Part shown: in pieces, positions 34,565-42,328 of the stretch
Numbering within the stretch: position 1 is the stretch's first letter
How the letters are laid out: every line of letters starts with the position of its first letter
From: an uncultured Arsenicibacter sp.
Lineage (GTDB): Bacteria; Bacteroidota; Bacteroidia; Cytophagales; Spirosomataceae
Assembly (NCBI RefSeq): GCF_945952095.1
Contig: NZ_CAMFHL010000001.1
Span: 38,436-102,435, forward strand
DNA: 64,000 bases
Direction of reading: 5' to 3'
Program-made: the position numbers and the translations under genes
The notes under the pieces: generated by a model
Told to the model about the DNA's origin: nothing
Databases searched by the model: none
What the model saw: only the letters and a program-made list of their open reading frames with translations

Positions 34565-36049
34565 ATGTATCTTCTTGGATTTGACGTCGGTAGTTCATCG
34601 GTGAAAGCCTGTTTGCTGAATGCTGAAACGGGGCAGGCAGTGGCCGCTGCCTTTTATCCGGAAACCGAAATGGCTATCGAAGCGCCACAGGCAGGCTTTG
34701 CCGAACAACAACCTGAAAACTGGTGGAAAAACGCCTGCCTGGCGTCAAATGCTGTGCTACAGAAAGCCGGGGCGGCACCGGCCGATGTAAAGGCGGTGGG
34801 AATTTCCTATCAGATGCACGGGCTGGTGGTCGTCGATAAAGCATTCAACGTGCTGCGTCCGTCGATTATCTGGTGCGACAGCCGGGCTGTTTCCTACGGT
34901 CAGGCTGCGTTCCATGACCTCGGTGCCGACCTGTGCCTGTCTCACCTGCTCAATTCACCGGGCAATTTTACAGCGGCCAAACTGGCCTGGGTAAAAGCCA
35001 ACGAACCAGACGTATATGCCGAAGTAGACAAGTTTATGCTGCCCGGCGATTACCTGGCCGCCCGCATGACCGGCGATATTGTTACGACAGCATCCGGTTT
35101 GTCAGAAGGGACACTCTGGGATTTCCTGAACGACCAACCGGCCGGTTTTCTGTTTAACTACTACGGCTTCGATAAATCACTGATGCCGGCCATTAAACCA
35201 ACGTTCGGGTTGCAGGGGCATATTTCGGCCTCAGCCGCCGTTGAGCTGGGACTGGCTGAAGGAACACCGGTAACCTACCGTGCCGGTGATCAGCCAAACA
35301 ATGCCATGTCGCTGAATGTCCTGGAGCCGGGTCAGATTGCGGCAACCGCCGGCACATCCGGTGTTGTATACGGGGTGAGTGACCAGGCCAAGTATGATCC
35401 GAAATCGCGGGTGAATACCTTTCTGCACGTCAGCCATACCCCCGAAGCACCCCGCTATGGTGTACTGCTGTGCGTAAACGGAACCGGCATTCTGAACAGC
35501 TGGCTGCGCAACAAAATGTTCCAGGGCTACATCGACTATCCGCAAATGAATGAGCTGGCGGCTCACTCCCCGATCGGTGCCGACGGGCTGGTTTGCCTGC
35601 CATTCGGTAACGGTGCGGAACGCATGCTCGAAAACAAAGACCTTGGCGCCACCTTCAAAGGCTTGCAGCTCACCCGCCACGGCCTGCCGCACATGCTGCG
35701 GGCTGCTCAGGAAGGCATCGTCTTTGCGTTCTATTATGGCATGGAAATCATGCAGCAGGTGGGCGTAGGCCTGCGGACGATCCGGGCAGGGGAAGCGAAC
35801 ATGTTCCTGAGCCCGATTTTCGGCAGCACGCTGGCCAATCTGAGTGGTTGTGAAATCGAATTGTATAATACAGACGGGGCACAGGGTGCTGCCCGTGGCG
35901 CCGGTATCGGTGCCGGCATTTATAAAAATGCAGCCGAGGCATTCTCCGGCCTGAAAGTCGTTCGTACCATTGAACCGGATATGCGTACCCAACAGGCTTA
36001 TCAGGAGGCCTATGCCAACTGGAACAATGCGCTGACGCCTCAGGTCTAG
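34565..36049 (+). CDS. xylB: xylulokinase-like FGGY carbohydrate kinase
   Basis: 494 residues of the ASKHA sugar kinase fold. YLLGFDVGSSSVKACLLN is the N-terminal phosphate motif; QMHGLVVVDK and IIWCDSRA fit xylulokinases; GTSGVVYGVSD is the second ATP motif, and GEANMFLSPIFGSTLANLSG is the adenosine motif. It likely makes D-xylulose-5-phosphate. I start at 34565, as the family does; the frame is open back to 34532. No xylose isomerase gene is adjacent, so the exact sugar is less certain. Confidence 0.85.
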   Translation: MYLLGFDVGSSSVKACLLNAETGQAVAAAFYPETEMAIEAPQAGFAEQQPENWWKNACLASNAVLQKAGAAPADVKAVGISYQMHGLVVVDKAFNVLRPSIIWCDSRAVSYGQAAFHDLGADLCLSHLLNSPGNFTAAKLAWVKANEPDVYAEVDKFMLPGDYLAARMTGDIVTTASGLSEGTLWDFLNDQPAGFLFNYYGFDKSLMPAIKPTFGLQGHISASAAVELGLAEGTPVTYRAGDQPNNAMSLNVLEPGQIAATAGTSGVVYGVSDQAKYDPKSRVNTFLHVSHTPEAPRYGVLLCVNGTGILNSWLRNKMFQGYIDYPQMNELAAHSPIGADGLVCLPFGNGAERMLENKDLGATFKGLQLTRHGLPHMLRAAQEGIVFAFYYGMEIMQQVGVGLRTIRAGEANMFLSPIFGSTLANLSGCEIELYNTDGAQGAARGAGIGAGIYKNAAEAFSGLKVVRTIEPDMRTQQAYQEAYANWNNALTPQV

Positions 36050-36068
36050 CCCGACATCATTACAACAG

Positions 36069-36104
36069 CAACACAGGCAGTCCGTATACGGGCTGCCTGT
36101 GTTG
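36069..36104 (+). terminator. terminator after the carbohydrate kinase gene
   Basis: CAACACAGGCAG (36069-36080) pairs with CTGCCTGTGTTG (36093-36104), followed by TTTATC. Confidence 0.8.
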
Positions 36105-36120
36105 TTTATCGGCTGTCAGA

Positions 36121-36152
36121 TTGGTCAGTTTACGCGGATAGCCGTACCTTTG
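36121..36152 (+). promoter_or_regulatory. promoter of the cysteine desulfurase gene
   Basis: TTGG at 36121-36124, 20 bases, TACCTTTG at 36145-36152. It lies 19 bases before the ATG at 36172, so the leader is very short. Confidence 0.75.
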
Positions 36153-36171
36153 CGGTTTAATTGACAAACTA

Positions 36172-37341
36172 ATGGCGAATCGTTCTGAATCAGTTTATCT
36201 GGACAATGCCGCAACGACGCGGCTTGATCCTGAAGTTCTGGAAGCCATGCTCCCGATGATGACGGAGTTTTTCGGCAACCCATCTTCCATCCATGCACAC
36301 GGACGTAAGGTGCGGTCGGCTATCGAAAAGGCACGGAAAACGGTCGCGACACTGCTTAATACATCTCCTGCCGAGATTTTCTTTACGTCGGGAGGCACAG
36401 AGGCCGATAACACAGCCATTCGCAGCAGCATCGAGACATTCGGGCTTACCCACGCAATTACGTCCCCGCTGGAACACCATGCGGTGCTGCATACGCTGGA
36501 ACATCTGCACAAAACCGGTAAGGTAAAACTGAGCCTGGTGGATGTGGATGCGAAGGGCCTTATTGATCAGGAGCATCTGAAAGCGCTGCTACAAGCCAAT
36601 CCGGGCTCACTGGTATCGCTTATGCACGGCAACAACGAAATCGGGAATCTGCTGGATCTGGAAGCCACCGGCAACCTGTGTGCTGAGTACAAAGCAATTT
36701 TCCATACGGACACGGTGCAGACTATGGGTCATTTCCGGCACGATCTGCAAAAACTACCGGTCGATTTTATCGTCGGAGCGGCGCATAAATTCCATGGGCC
36801 TAAGGGTGTCGGTTTTCTGTACATGAATGCTGATCCCAAATCCGGTCGCGGTAAAATACAGCCATTTGTACACGGCGGATCCCAGGAACGCAACATGCGG
36901 GGCGGCACCGAAAACGTATACGGCATCATCGGACTGGCCAAAGCCCTGGAAATTGCCTACCGCGACATGGACGCTCATCACCAGCATATTCTGGGTCTGA
37001 AAAAGCGGATGATTGAGCAATTGCGCGAAAAATTGTCCGATGTCAGCTTCAACGGCGACTCTGATAATCTGGAAGGGAGTCTGTATACCGTCCTGAACGT
37101 GAGTTTACCGTCATCGGATATGAGCGACATGCTGCTTTTTAACCTCGACATTGCCGGTATTTCGGCTTCGGGCGGGTCAGCGTGTTCGAGCGGGTCAAAT
37201 GTAGGCTCCCATGTACTGACGGCCCTGCCGGGCATCGACCCCGACCGCGGTTACGTGCGCTTCTCATTCGGCAAATACAACACGCCCGACGAAATCGACT
37301 ACGCCGTCGATACGCTCGCCGGACTGTATCACAAAGAGTGA
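36172..37341 (+). CDS. cysteine desulfurase (NifS/IscS family)
   Basis: Takes sulfur from cysteine by PLP chemistry for Fe-S clusters and tRNA thiolation. SVYLDNAATTRLDPEVLEAM is the N-terminus; FFTSGGTEADN binds PLP; VGAAHKFHGPKGVGFLYM has the PLP lysine; the long loop SACSSGSNVGSHVL carries the active cysteine, as in group I enzymes. Length 389 is normal. The last codons and the stop (AAAGAGTGA) are part of an interspersed repeat. No iscU or other suf/isc gene is adjacent. Confidence 0.93.
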   Translation: MANRSESVYLDNAATTRLDPEVLEAMLPMMTEFFGNPSSIHAHGRKVRSAIEKARKTVATLLNTSPAEIFFTSGGTEADNTAIRSSIETFGLTHAITSPLEHHAVLHTLEHLHKTGKVKLSLVDVDAKGLIDQEHLKALLQANPGSLVSLMHGNNEIGNLLDLEATGNLCAEYKAIFHTDTVQTMGHFRHDLQKLPVDFIVGAAHKFHGPKGVGFLYMNADPKSGRGKIQPFVHGGSQERNMRGGTENVYGIIGLAKALEIAYRDMDAHHQHILGLKKRMIEQLREKLSDVSFNGDSDNLEGSLYTVLNVSLPSSDMSDMLLFNLDIAGISASGGSACSSGSNVGSHVLTALPGIDPDRGYVRFSFGKYNTPDEIDYAVDTLAGLYHKE

Positions 37342-37490
37342 AAGAGTGGGCGGCAAAGCCGCCGAAGAGTGAAAGAGCGAAAACTTATTCTTGAAGCAGG
37401 ATTTTCTCCTGCGTTACAATTAACGAAACAGTTTGCACAATTTGCTCTTTCACCGCGCGGCGGCCGCTCTTTATCTCTTTATCTCTTTAA
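37333..37490. repeat. AAAGAGTGA/CTCTTT interspersed inverted repeat, copy 1
   Basis: Left arm: AAAGAGTGAAAGAGTG, then the GC palindrome GGCGGC-AAA-GCCGCC (37349-37363), then GAAGAGTGAAAGAGCG. Right arm: GCTCTTTCACCG, a GC-rich stretch, and CTCTTTATCTCTTTATCTCTTT to 37490. The arms can fold back on each other. The left edge contains the stop codon of the cysteine desulfurase gene, and the right edge contains the stop codon of the FMN reductase gene. Related copies are at 41.2 and 59.8 kb. Confidence 0.75.
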
Positions 37491-38065
37491 ACCGTCCACC
37501 GCTGCCCGATTTTCAACGAGTAGTCGATGAAGGCTTTGGCAGTACGGTCGTAGGTTTCATTGCCAAGGGAGTGGCCGCTCTCATCAAGATTTTTGTGTGT
37601 CTCGTGCGATTCATAAATCCGCGCCGATACAACCGAATAGCCCTCCAGGAAGTTAATCAGCTTGTTGAGAATGGTTGTCATCTGGATGGCTGGCTGACGA
37701 CCACCACGCCCGTTCGATACGCCGGCAAAGGCAAAGACCTTATTATCAAACAAGTGCTTAAACGGAGTATCGCCCAGCTGGTGCAGCATGTTGATAAACT
37801 GCGGACTAGTGATCCAGTTGTATTCGGGCACGACAAAAAAGACTAAATCTGCCGCAGCCCATGTACCGATCAGCTCCTGCTGAAAGTCTGTCAGATTTTC
37901 CGGATCTACCTCGCCCTGACCAACCAGGGGAATATCATAGGCTTCAAAATTTGCCAGACCAATGTCCTGCTGCCCATACGTTTCGAGTACGTTCCGGATA
38001 TGACGGGCAAAACGCAGGGAATTACTGTTTTTACGGGGGGAAGTAGAAATAACTGCGATTTTCAT
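37487..38065 (-). CDS. NADPH-dependent FMN reductase-like flavodoxin-fold protein
   Basis: 192 residues. The FMN phosphate loop is STSPRKNSNSLRFAR, and VPEYNWITSPQFINML is the second conserved region of the NAD(P)H:FMN/quinone/azo reductase superfamily; FAGVSNGRGGRQP follows. It reduces flavin or small electrophiles; the substrate is not evident. The stop codon TAA lies in the right arm of the interspersed repeat. Confidence 0.88.
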   Translation of the reverse strand: MKIAVISTSPRKNSNSLRFARHIRNVLETYGQQDIGLANFEAYDIPLVGQGEVDPENLTDFQQELIGTWAAADLVFFVVPEYNWITSPQFINMLHQLGDTPFKHLFDNKVFAFAGVSNGRGGRQPAIQMTTILNKLINFLEGYSVVSARIYESHETHKNLDESGHSLGNETYDRTAKAFIDYSLKIGQRWTV

Positions 38066-38207
38066 AAATTCTGTATAGTCGTGATATCAGATTAACACCT
38101 AACCCTGAGTTTGGTTTTACAGTCTGACCGCAAAGTCAGTAACATGCCATGCAACGGATTGTATGGAAAATGACTCTTTAGTTCATCCAGTTTAAAAACT
38201 CTGTACA

Positions 38208-38507
38208 ATGCGGCTGATTTACATCTTATTATTTGCGGCGACCGGACCGGCACTGGCGCAGGAAAAAGTTCAGGAAGAAAGTATACCGGCTCCGGCATCT
38301 ATGCCTACTGCCCGCCCGCTGGCCGGTTTCTACCGTGATCCGAAGGATCCGAAAAACGTCATGCGGTCGACGGTCGACAATATGCCGGTGAAGACGCCGG
38401 ATTCCAGCCAGACCTACTCCATTTTGTCGGCACCAGCACTGCCAAAATCCCGTAAACTGCCTTTACCCAAAAGCTCGCCTGTCATACCGGCGATACCAAA
38501 ACGATAA
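38208..38507 (+). CDS. small secreted Pro-rich protein, function unknown
   Basis: 99 residues with a signal peptide (MRLIYILLFAATGPALAQ) and a mature part of about 81 residues rich in Pro, Ser and Lys (ending PVIPAIPKR). No family is recognised. It ends three bases before the stop codon of the convergent trans-sulfuration gene, so both transcripts must overlap. Confidence 0.6.
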   Translation: MRLIYILLFAATGPALAQEKVQEESIPAPASMPTARPLAGFYRDPKDPKNVMRSTVDNMPVKTPDSSQTYSILSAPALPKSRKLPLPKSSPVIPAIPKR

Positions 38508-38510
38508 CCC

Positions 38511-39638
38511 TTAGGCCAGGCTGTCCAGCGCCTGTGCCAGATCAGCGATCAGGTCGTCTGCATGTTCGAGACCAATGGAGACCCGCAGCAGGTTGACGGG
38601 GGTTGCCGTGTTCGGCCCCTCCACCGATGCACGGTGTTCAATCAGGCTTTCGACACCGCCCAGACTGGTTGCCCGCGCAAACAGGGTCAATTTACCGACA
38701 AAACGTAACGCCTCCGGCGCACCACCTTTGATCTGCACCGACAGCATCGCCCCCGGTGACTGCATCTGCCGGTTGGCCAGGGCAAACGACGGATGATTTT
38801 CCAGCCCCGGATAATGAACCGCTTCAACCTGCGGATGCGTTTGCAGAAAGCGGGCTACCTGCCCTGCCGTTTCGGTCTGAGCCCGTATCCGGACCGAAAG
38901 TGTTTTAATTCCACGCATTACCAGCCAGCAATCGAAGGGCGCCGGAACCGCGCCCGACAGACTTTGCAGCAACCGTACCCGCTGCGCCAGTTCATCGTCC
39001 TGTCTGAAAATCAAGGCCCCGCCCAGGACATCGCTGTGGCCGCTGAGGTACTTGGTCGTCGAATGCATCACCACATCGCACCCGAGTGCCAGCGGCTGTT
39101 GCAGCACCGGCGTTGCCCAGGTATTGTCGCAGACGCAAATGGCCCCGACGCTGTGCGCCAGGTCAGCCACGGCCTGCAAATCCGTAATCCGCAGCATCGG
39201 ATTCGACGGCGTTTCGGTCCAGACTACCCGCGTATTTTCGTGAATGGCACGCCGCACATCGGCCAGATCCGTCATGTCGACTTTTGTATAGGTCAGGCCC
39301 CACGGATGAAACACCTGCTCAAGCAAAGCGGGGGTACCGTAATAAGCATCGGCAGCAATAACCACATGGTCGCCGGGGCGCAGTGCCTGAAACAAGGTCA
39401 TGGCAGCGGCCTGTCCCGACCCGAATGCCATCGCCACGGCCCCGCCGTCAAGCGCAGCCAGTGCTTTTTCGAGCGCTTCGCGGTTAGGGTTATTTGCCCG
39501 GCTGTAGAGATACGGGCCCGACAGCGCATAGGCCTCGTTCCGCGCAAAGGTTGTCGACAGGTAGATAGGCGGAATCACCGCACCGGTCGCCGGATCGGGC
39601 TGATGGGTCGCCTGTAGGGCAAGGGTATCGAAATGCAT
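38511..39638 (-). CDS. trans-sulfuration PLP enzyme (cystathionine gamma-synthase type)
   Basis: 375 residues of the Cys/Met metabolism PLP family. PPIYLSTTFARNE and YSRANNPNREALEKALAALD form the N-terminal region, FGSGQAAAM binds PLP, WTETPSNPMLRI contacts substrate, and HSTTKYLSGHSDVLGG carries the PLP lysine. The family includes cystathionine gamma-synthase, cystathionine gamma-lyase and O-acetylhomoserine sulfhydrylase; the length and motifs fit the first best. No riboswitch is seen in the 52-base gap upstream, unlike metH. Confidence 0.9.
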   Translation of the reverse strand: MHFDTLALQATHQPDPATGAVIPPIYLSTTFARNEAYALSGPYLYSRANNPNREALEKALAALDGGAVAMAFGSGQAAAMTLFQALRPGDHVVIAADAYYGTPALLEQVFHPWGLTYTKVDMTDLADVRRAIHENTRVVWTETPSNPMLRITDLQAVADLAHSVGAICVCDNTWATPVLQQPLALGCDVVMHSTTKYLSGHSDVLGGALIFRQDDELAQRVRLLQSLSGAVPAPFDCWLVMRGIKTLSVRIRAQTETAGQVARFLQTHPQVEAVHYPGLENHPSFALANRQMQSPGAMLSVQIKGGAPEALRFVGKLTLFARATSLGGVESLIEHRASVEGPNTATPVNLLRVSIGLEHADDLIADLAQALDSLA

Positions 39639-39690
39639 GATCGTTTATGGCTGATTTTTTGTTAGTATTGTATGAACAAACTAATGAGTT

Positions 39691-40272
39691 ATGGTACTGC
39701 CCATTAATCTGCCCTTACAGGATGGCCGATTCACAGATGACGAGTTTTTCAACTTCTGTCAGATGAATCCTAAGCTGCGCATTGAGCGTGATGAGCACGG
39801 CCAAATTTATATAAATATGCCTACCGGACTTGAAACGAGCTTTAGAAATTCTGATTTAATTACAGAGGTTAACCTGTGGAACCGGCAAACCCGCCTGGGC
39901 CGCGTTTCTGACTCAAATGGTGGCTATACATTACCGGATACATCCATGCGTGCACCGGATGTAGCCTGGGTAAGTAATGAACGACTGGCAACAGTATCTA
40001 AAGAAGACCTTAAAAAGTTTGCCCGTGTCTGTCCGGATTTTGTTATTGAACTGGCTTCGGAATCAGATGAGCTCGTTCATCTGCAAAAGAAGATGGAAAA
40101 GTATCTGCTGAATGGTGTCCGGCTTGCCTGGCTTATTGATCCGTCAACCACACAGACGCTGGTTTACCAACCGGAACAAGCCATTGAGTCTGTACCATTC
40201 GATCAACCATTAACCGGTAAAGACGTATTACCCGGCTTCGTGCTGACCGTAAACGATCTTATCAGCGAATAG
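39691..40272 (+). CDS. Uma2-family (DUF820) putative restriction-fold protein
   Basis: 193 residues. RAPDVAWVSNERL, then FVIELASESDELVHLQKKMEKY and VRLAWLIDPSTTQTLVY, match the Uma2/DUF820 family. Its PD-(D/E)xK-like core has D in the APDV motif and E-L-A-S-x-S where nucleases have ExK; the usual lysine is supplied later (QKKMEKY). Function is unproven. These genes are often multi-copy in cyanobacteria and Bacteroidota. It stands alone on the strand, divergent from the trans-sulfuration gene. Confidence 0.85.
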   Translation: MVLPINLPLQDGRFTDDEFFNFCQMNPKLRIERDEHGQIYINMPTGLETSFRNSDLITEVNLWNRQTRLGRVSDSNGGYTLPDTSMRAPDVAWVSNERLATVSKEDLKKFARVCPDFVIELASESDELVHLQKKMEKYLLNGVRLAWLIDPSTTQTLVYQPEQAIESVPFDQPLTGKDVLPGFVLTVNDLISE

Positions 40273-40331
40273 CCTTTCAACACAGCCTTTTCCGAACACG
40301 ATTCCTCCTCTGATTTAATGAGCGAACGCCG

Positions 40332-40361
40332 TTGCAGGAAACCGGCGATTGATTACATTTA
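40332..40361 (+). promoter_or_regulatory. promoter of the dienoyl-CoA isomerase gene
   Basis: TTG at 40332-40334, 19 bases, TACATTTA at 40354-40361 (seven of eight to TAnnTTTG). The palindromic operator follows at 40372, at the expected transcription start. Confidence 0.5.
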
Positions 40362-40371
40362 CGCCAAATTC

Positions 40372-40385
40372 GTATGCATGCATAC
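40372..40385. promoter_or_regulatory. palindromic operator GTATGCATGCATAC
   Basis: A perfect 14-base palindrome 13 bases before the start codon at 40399, placed where a repressor would stop initiation. It differs by a single base from the palindrome at 26976-26989. This size and symmetry suit a TetR-type dimer. Confidence 0.65.
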
Positions 40386-40398
40386 TATACTGAACCCC

Positions 40399-41205
40399 AT
40401 GACCTATCAATCCCTTTCTCTGAACCTGACCGACGGGGTAATGACCCTGACATTGCTCGGTCCCGGCAAAGGCAATGCAATGGGCCCCGAGTTCTGGGAT
40501 GAACTCCCGAAAGCCATGGATAACATCACGGCTATGCCCGATATCCGGTGCCTGATTGTCCGGGGCAGCGGTGATCATTTCAGCTACGGACTCGATGTAC
40601 TCCGCATGTTTCCGGTCCTCGCCGACATGACCACCGGCACTGTCTTGGCCGATAAACGGATGAAACTCATGCGCCAGATCCGGCACATGCAGTCGGGCTT
40701 CCTGAAGATGCATACCGCTCCTTTTCCCGTTATTGCGGCCATACACGGCTGGTGCATCGGCGGGGGCGTTAATATGATTTCTGCCGCCGACATCCGGCTT
40801 TGTTCCCGCGAGGCGAAATTCAGCCTGCGCGAAGCCCGGCTTGCCATTACACCCGACATTGGCGGCCTGCAATGGCTGCCCGGCATTATCGGTCAGGGGT
40901 ATACCCGTGAACTGGCGTTTACGGCCAAAGACATTGATGCCGCGACCGCCGAAAAAATGCGGCTGGTGAACCACGTCTACGACACTCCCGACGAGCTTTT
41001 CCACGAAGCGATGGCCATGGCCCGCCAGATTGCGGACAACTCAGCCACTGCCGTACAGGGCGCTAAGGCGGTTCTGAACTATAGCCAGGACAAATCCATC
41101 GACGATGGCTTACAATACGTTGCCGCCTGGAACGCTTCCCAGCTCCAGTCCCACGACTTTCAGGAGGCCATGCAGGCACGATTAACCAAAAGAGCGAAAG
41201 AGTGA
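40399..41205 (+). CDS. crotonase-fold dienoyl-CoA isomerase-like protein (ECH1 type)
   Basis: 268 residues from the ATG at 40399 (MTYQSLSLNLTDGVMTLTLL); the frame opens at 40318 but runs through promoter and operator. GDHFSYGLDV is the oxyanion-hole motif in the form seen in ECH1-type delta(3,5)-delta(2,4)-dienoyl-CoA isomerases, and GGGVNMISAADIRLC plus REARLAITPDIGGLQWLP has the Glu and Asp spacing of those enzymes. It would move double bonds of unsaturated fatty acids into beta-oxidation. The next gene is a dienoyl-CoA reductase-like SDR. Plain enoyl-CoA hydratase is the alternative. The last codons lie in a repeat. Confidence 0.8.
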   Translation: MTYQSLSLNLTDGVMTLTLLGPGKGNAMGPEFWDELPKAMDNITAMPDIRCLIVRGSGDHFSYGLDVLRMFPVLADMTTGTVLADKRMKLMRQIRHMQSGFLKMHTAPFPVIAAIHGWCIGGGVNMISAADIRLCSREAKFSLREARLAITPDIGGLQWLPGIIGQGYTRELAFTAKDIDAATAEKMRLVNHVYDTPDELFHEAMAMARQIADNSATAVQGAKAVLNYSQDKSIDDGLQYVAAWNASQLQSHDFQEAMQARLTKRAKE

Positions 41206-41328
41206 GCGGCTGTGCCGCTAAAGAGTGAAAGAGTGAACAATACCCTTGTAACTCAGCTTTCACTCAAGTGGCAGATACGCTCGCTGGTTTTTCGCTCTTT
41301 CACTCTTTACCTCTTTCACTCTTTAAAA
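41188..41328. repeat. AAAGAGTGA/CTCTTT interspersed inverted repeat, copy 2
   Basis: Left arm AAAGAGCGAAAGAGTG, GC palindrome AGCGGCTGTGCCGCT (41205-41219), AAAGAGTGAAAGAGTG. Right arm CGCTCTTTCACTCTTT and CTCTTTCACTCTTTAAA up to 41328. The left edge supplies the isomerase stop codon; the right edge ends two bases before the ATG of the next gene. Confidence 0.75.
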
Positions 41329-41329
41329 C

Positions 41330-42217
41330 ATGACCACAGGAATGTTGCGCGAGGATGCGCTGAAAGGAAAAACCATTATTGTGACGGGAGGCGGAACGGG
41401 CCTTGGGAAATCCATGAGCCGGTATTTTCTCCAACTGGGTGCCAACGTCACGATCTGCAGCCGCCGGCAGGCAGTGATTGATGCCACGGCCGAAGAACTG
41501 GCCACCGAAACAGGTGGCGAGGTGCTGGCTGTACCCTGCGATGTCCGCAATCCGCAGGAGATCGAAAACGTGATTGCACAAACCATCGCCCGCTTCGGCC
41601 GCGTCGATGGGCTGTTGAACAACTCAGCCGGTAACTTCATTAGTCCGACCGAAAAGCTGTCGTACAAAGCCTTTGATACGATTGTCGATATTGTGCTGCG
41701 CGGAACGTACTACTTCACACTGGCCATCGGCAAGTACTGGATTGAGAACAAAATCCCGGGCACAGTGCTGAACATTTCAACAACTTACGCCACAACCGGT
41801 TCGGGCTACGTTGTGCCATCGGCAATTGCCAAGGGCGGGGCACTGATCATGACTAAGTCGCTGGCGGCGGAGTGGGGAAAATACGGCATCCGGCTCAACT
41901 GCATTGCGCCAGGTCCGTTCCCGACCAAAGGGGCATGGGAGCGTTTATTTCCCGAGCCGCTGGTCAAACTGATGGACCCAACCAGCCGGATTCCGCTCAA
42001 ACGCGTCGGCGAGCATCAGGAGCTAGCCAACCTGGCGGCGTTTCTGATGTCGGATTTTTCGGGCTACATTACCGGCGAGACCATTACGATTGACGGGGGC
42101 GAGGTACTGGCCAACGGCGAGTTCAATCACCTCGAAAAGGTACCGGCTGAAATGTGGGACATGATCGGTCAGAGCATCAAGCAATCCAACCGCGACAGCA
42201 AAAAAGAAGGACAATAG
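41330..42217 (+). CDS. short-chain dehydrogenase, 2,4-dienoyl-CoA reductase type
   Basis: 295 residues. IIVTGGGTGLGKSMSRYF is the NADPH loop and LLNNSAGNFISPTE the NNAG motif. The active-site stretch reads TGSGYVVPSAIAKGG, with Ser where classical SDRs have the catalytic Tyr of YxxxK. This Ser-type motif, with KSLAAEWGKYGIRLNCIAPG after it, is characteristic of 2,4-dienoyl-CoA reductases (DECR). It would reduce dienoyl-CoA during breakdown of polyunsaturated acids, together with the isomerase upstream. The two genes are separated only by the inverted repeat. Confidence 0.85.
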   Translation: MTTGMLREDALKGKTIIVTGGGTGLGKSMSRYFLQLGANVTICSRRQAVIDATAEELATETGGEVLAVPCDVRNPQEIENVIAQTIARFGRVDGLLNNSAGNFISPTEKLSYKAFDTIVDIVLRGTYYFTLAIGKYWIENKIPGTVLNISTTYATTGSGYVVPSAIAKGGALIMTKSLAAEWGKYGIRLNCIAPGPFPTKGAWERLFPEPLVKLMDPTSRIPLKRVGEHQELANLAAFLMSDFSGYITGETITIDGGEVLANGEFNHLEKVPAEMWDMIGQSIKQSNRDSKKEGQ

Positions 42218-42218
42218 T

Positions 42219-42300
42219 AGGGGCGACCCCACGTGGTCGCCCATTTCACATAATCGCCCATTTCACGTAATCGCCAATTTGAAATGGGCGCCCCTTTTTT
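42219..42300. repeat. palindromic repeat AGGGGCGACC...GGTCGCCC with terminator-like end
   Basis: GCGACC (42223-42228) and GGTCGC (42235-42240) form an inner stem. AGGGGCG (42219-42225) can instead pair with CGCCCCT (42289-42295), and six T follow. In between, CGCCCATTTCACATAAT and CGCCCATTTCACGTAAT are direct repeats. It lies between the SDR gene and the methyltransferase gene and can end both transcripts. Confidence 0.7.
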
Positions 42301-42328
42301 ACAAAACGGAATATCATTCCGTTTTACA

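Noticed and set aside
35231..35992. 253-codon open frame antisense to the carbohydrate kinase gene
   Set aside because: Shadow frame; the kinase motifs on the plus strand are complete.
38793..39617. 274-codon open frame antisense to the trans-sulfuration gene
   Set aside because: The minus-strand gene has all PLP-enzyme motifs; the plus-strand frame is compositional.
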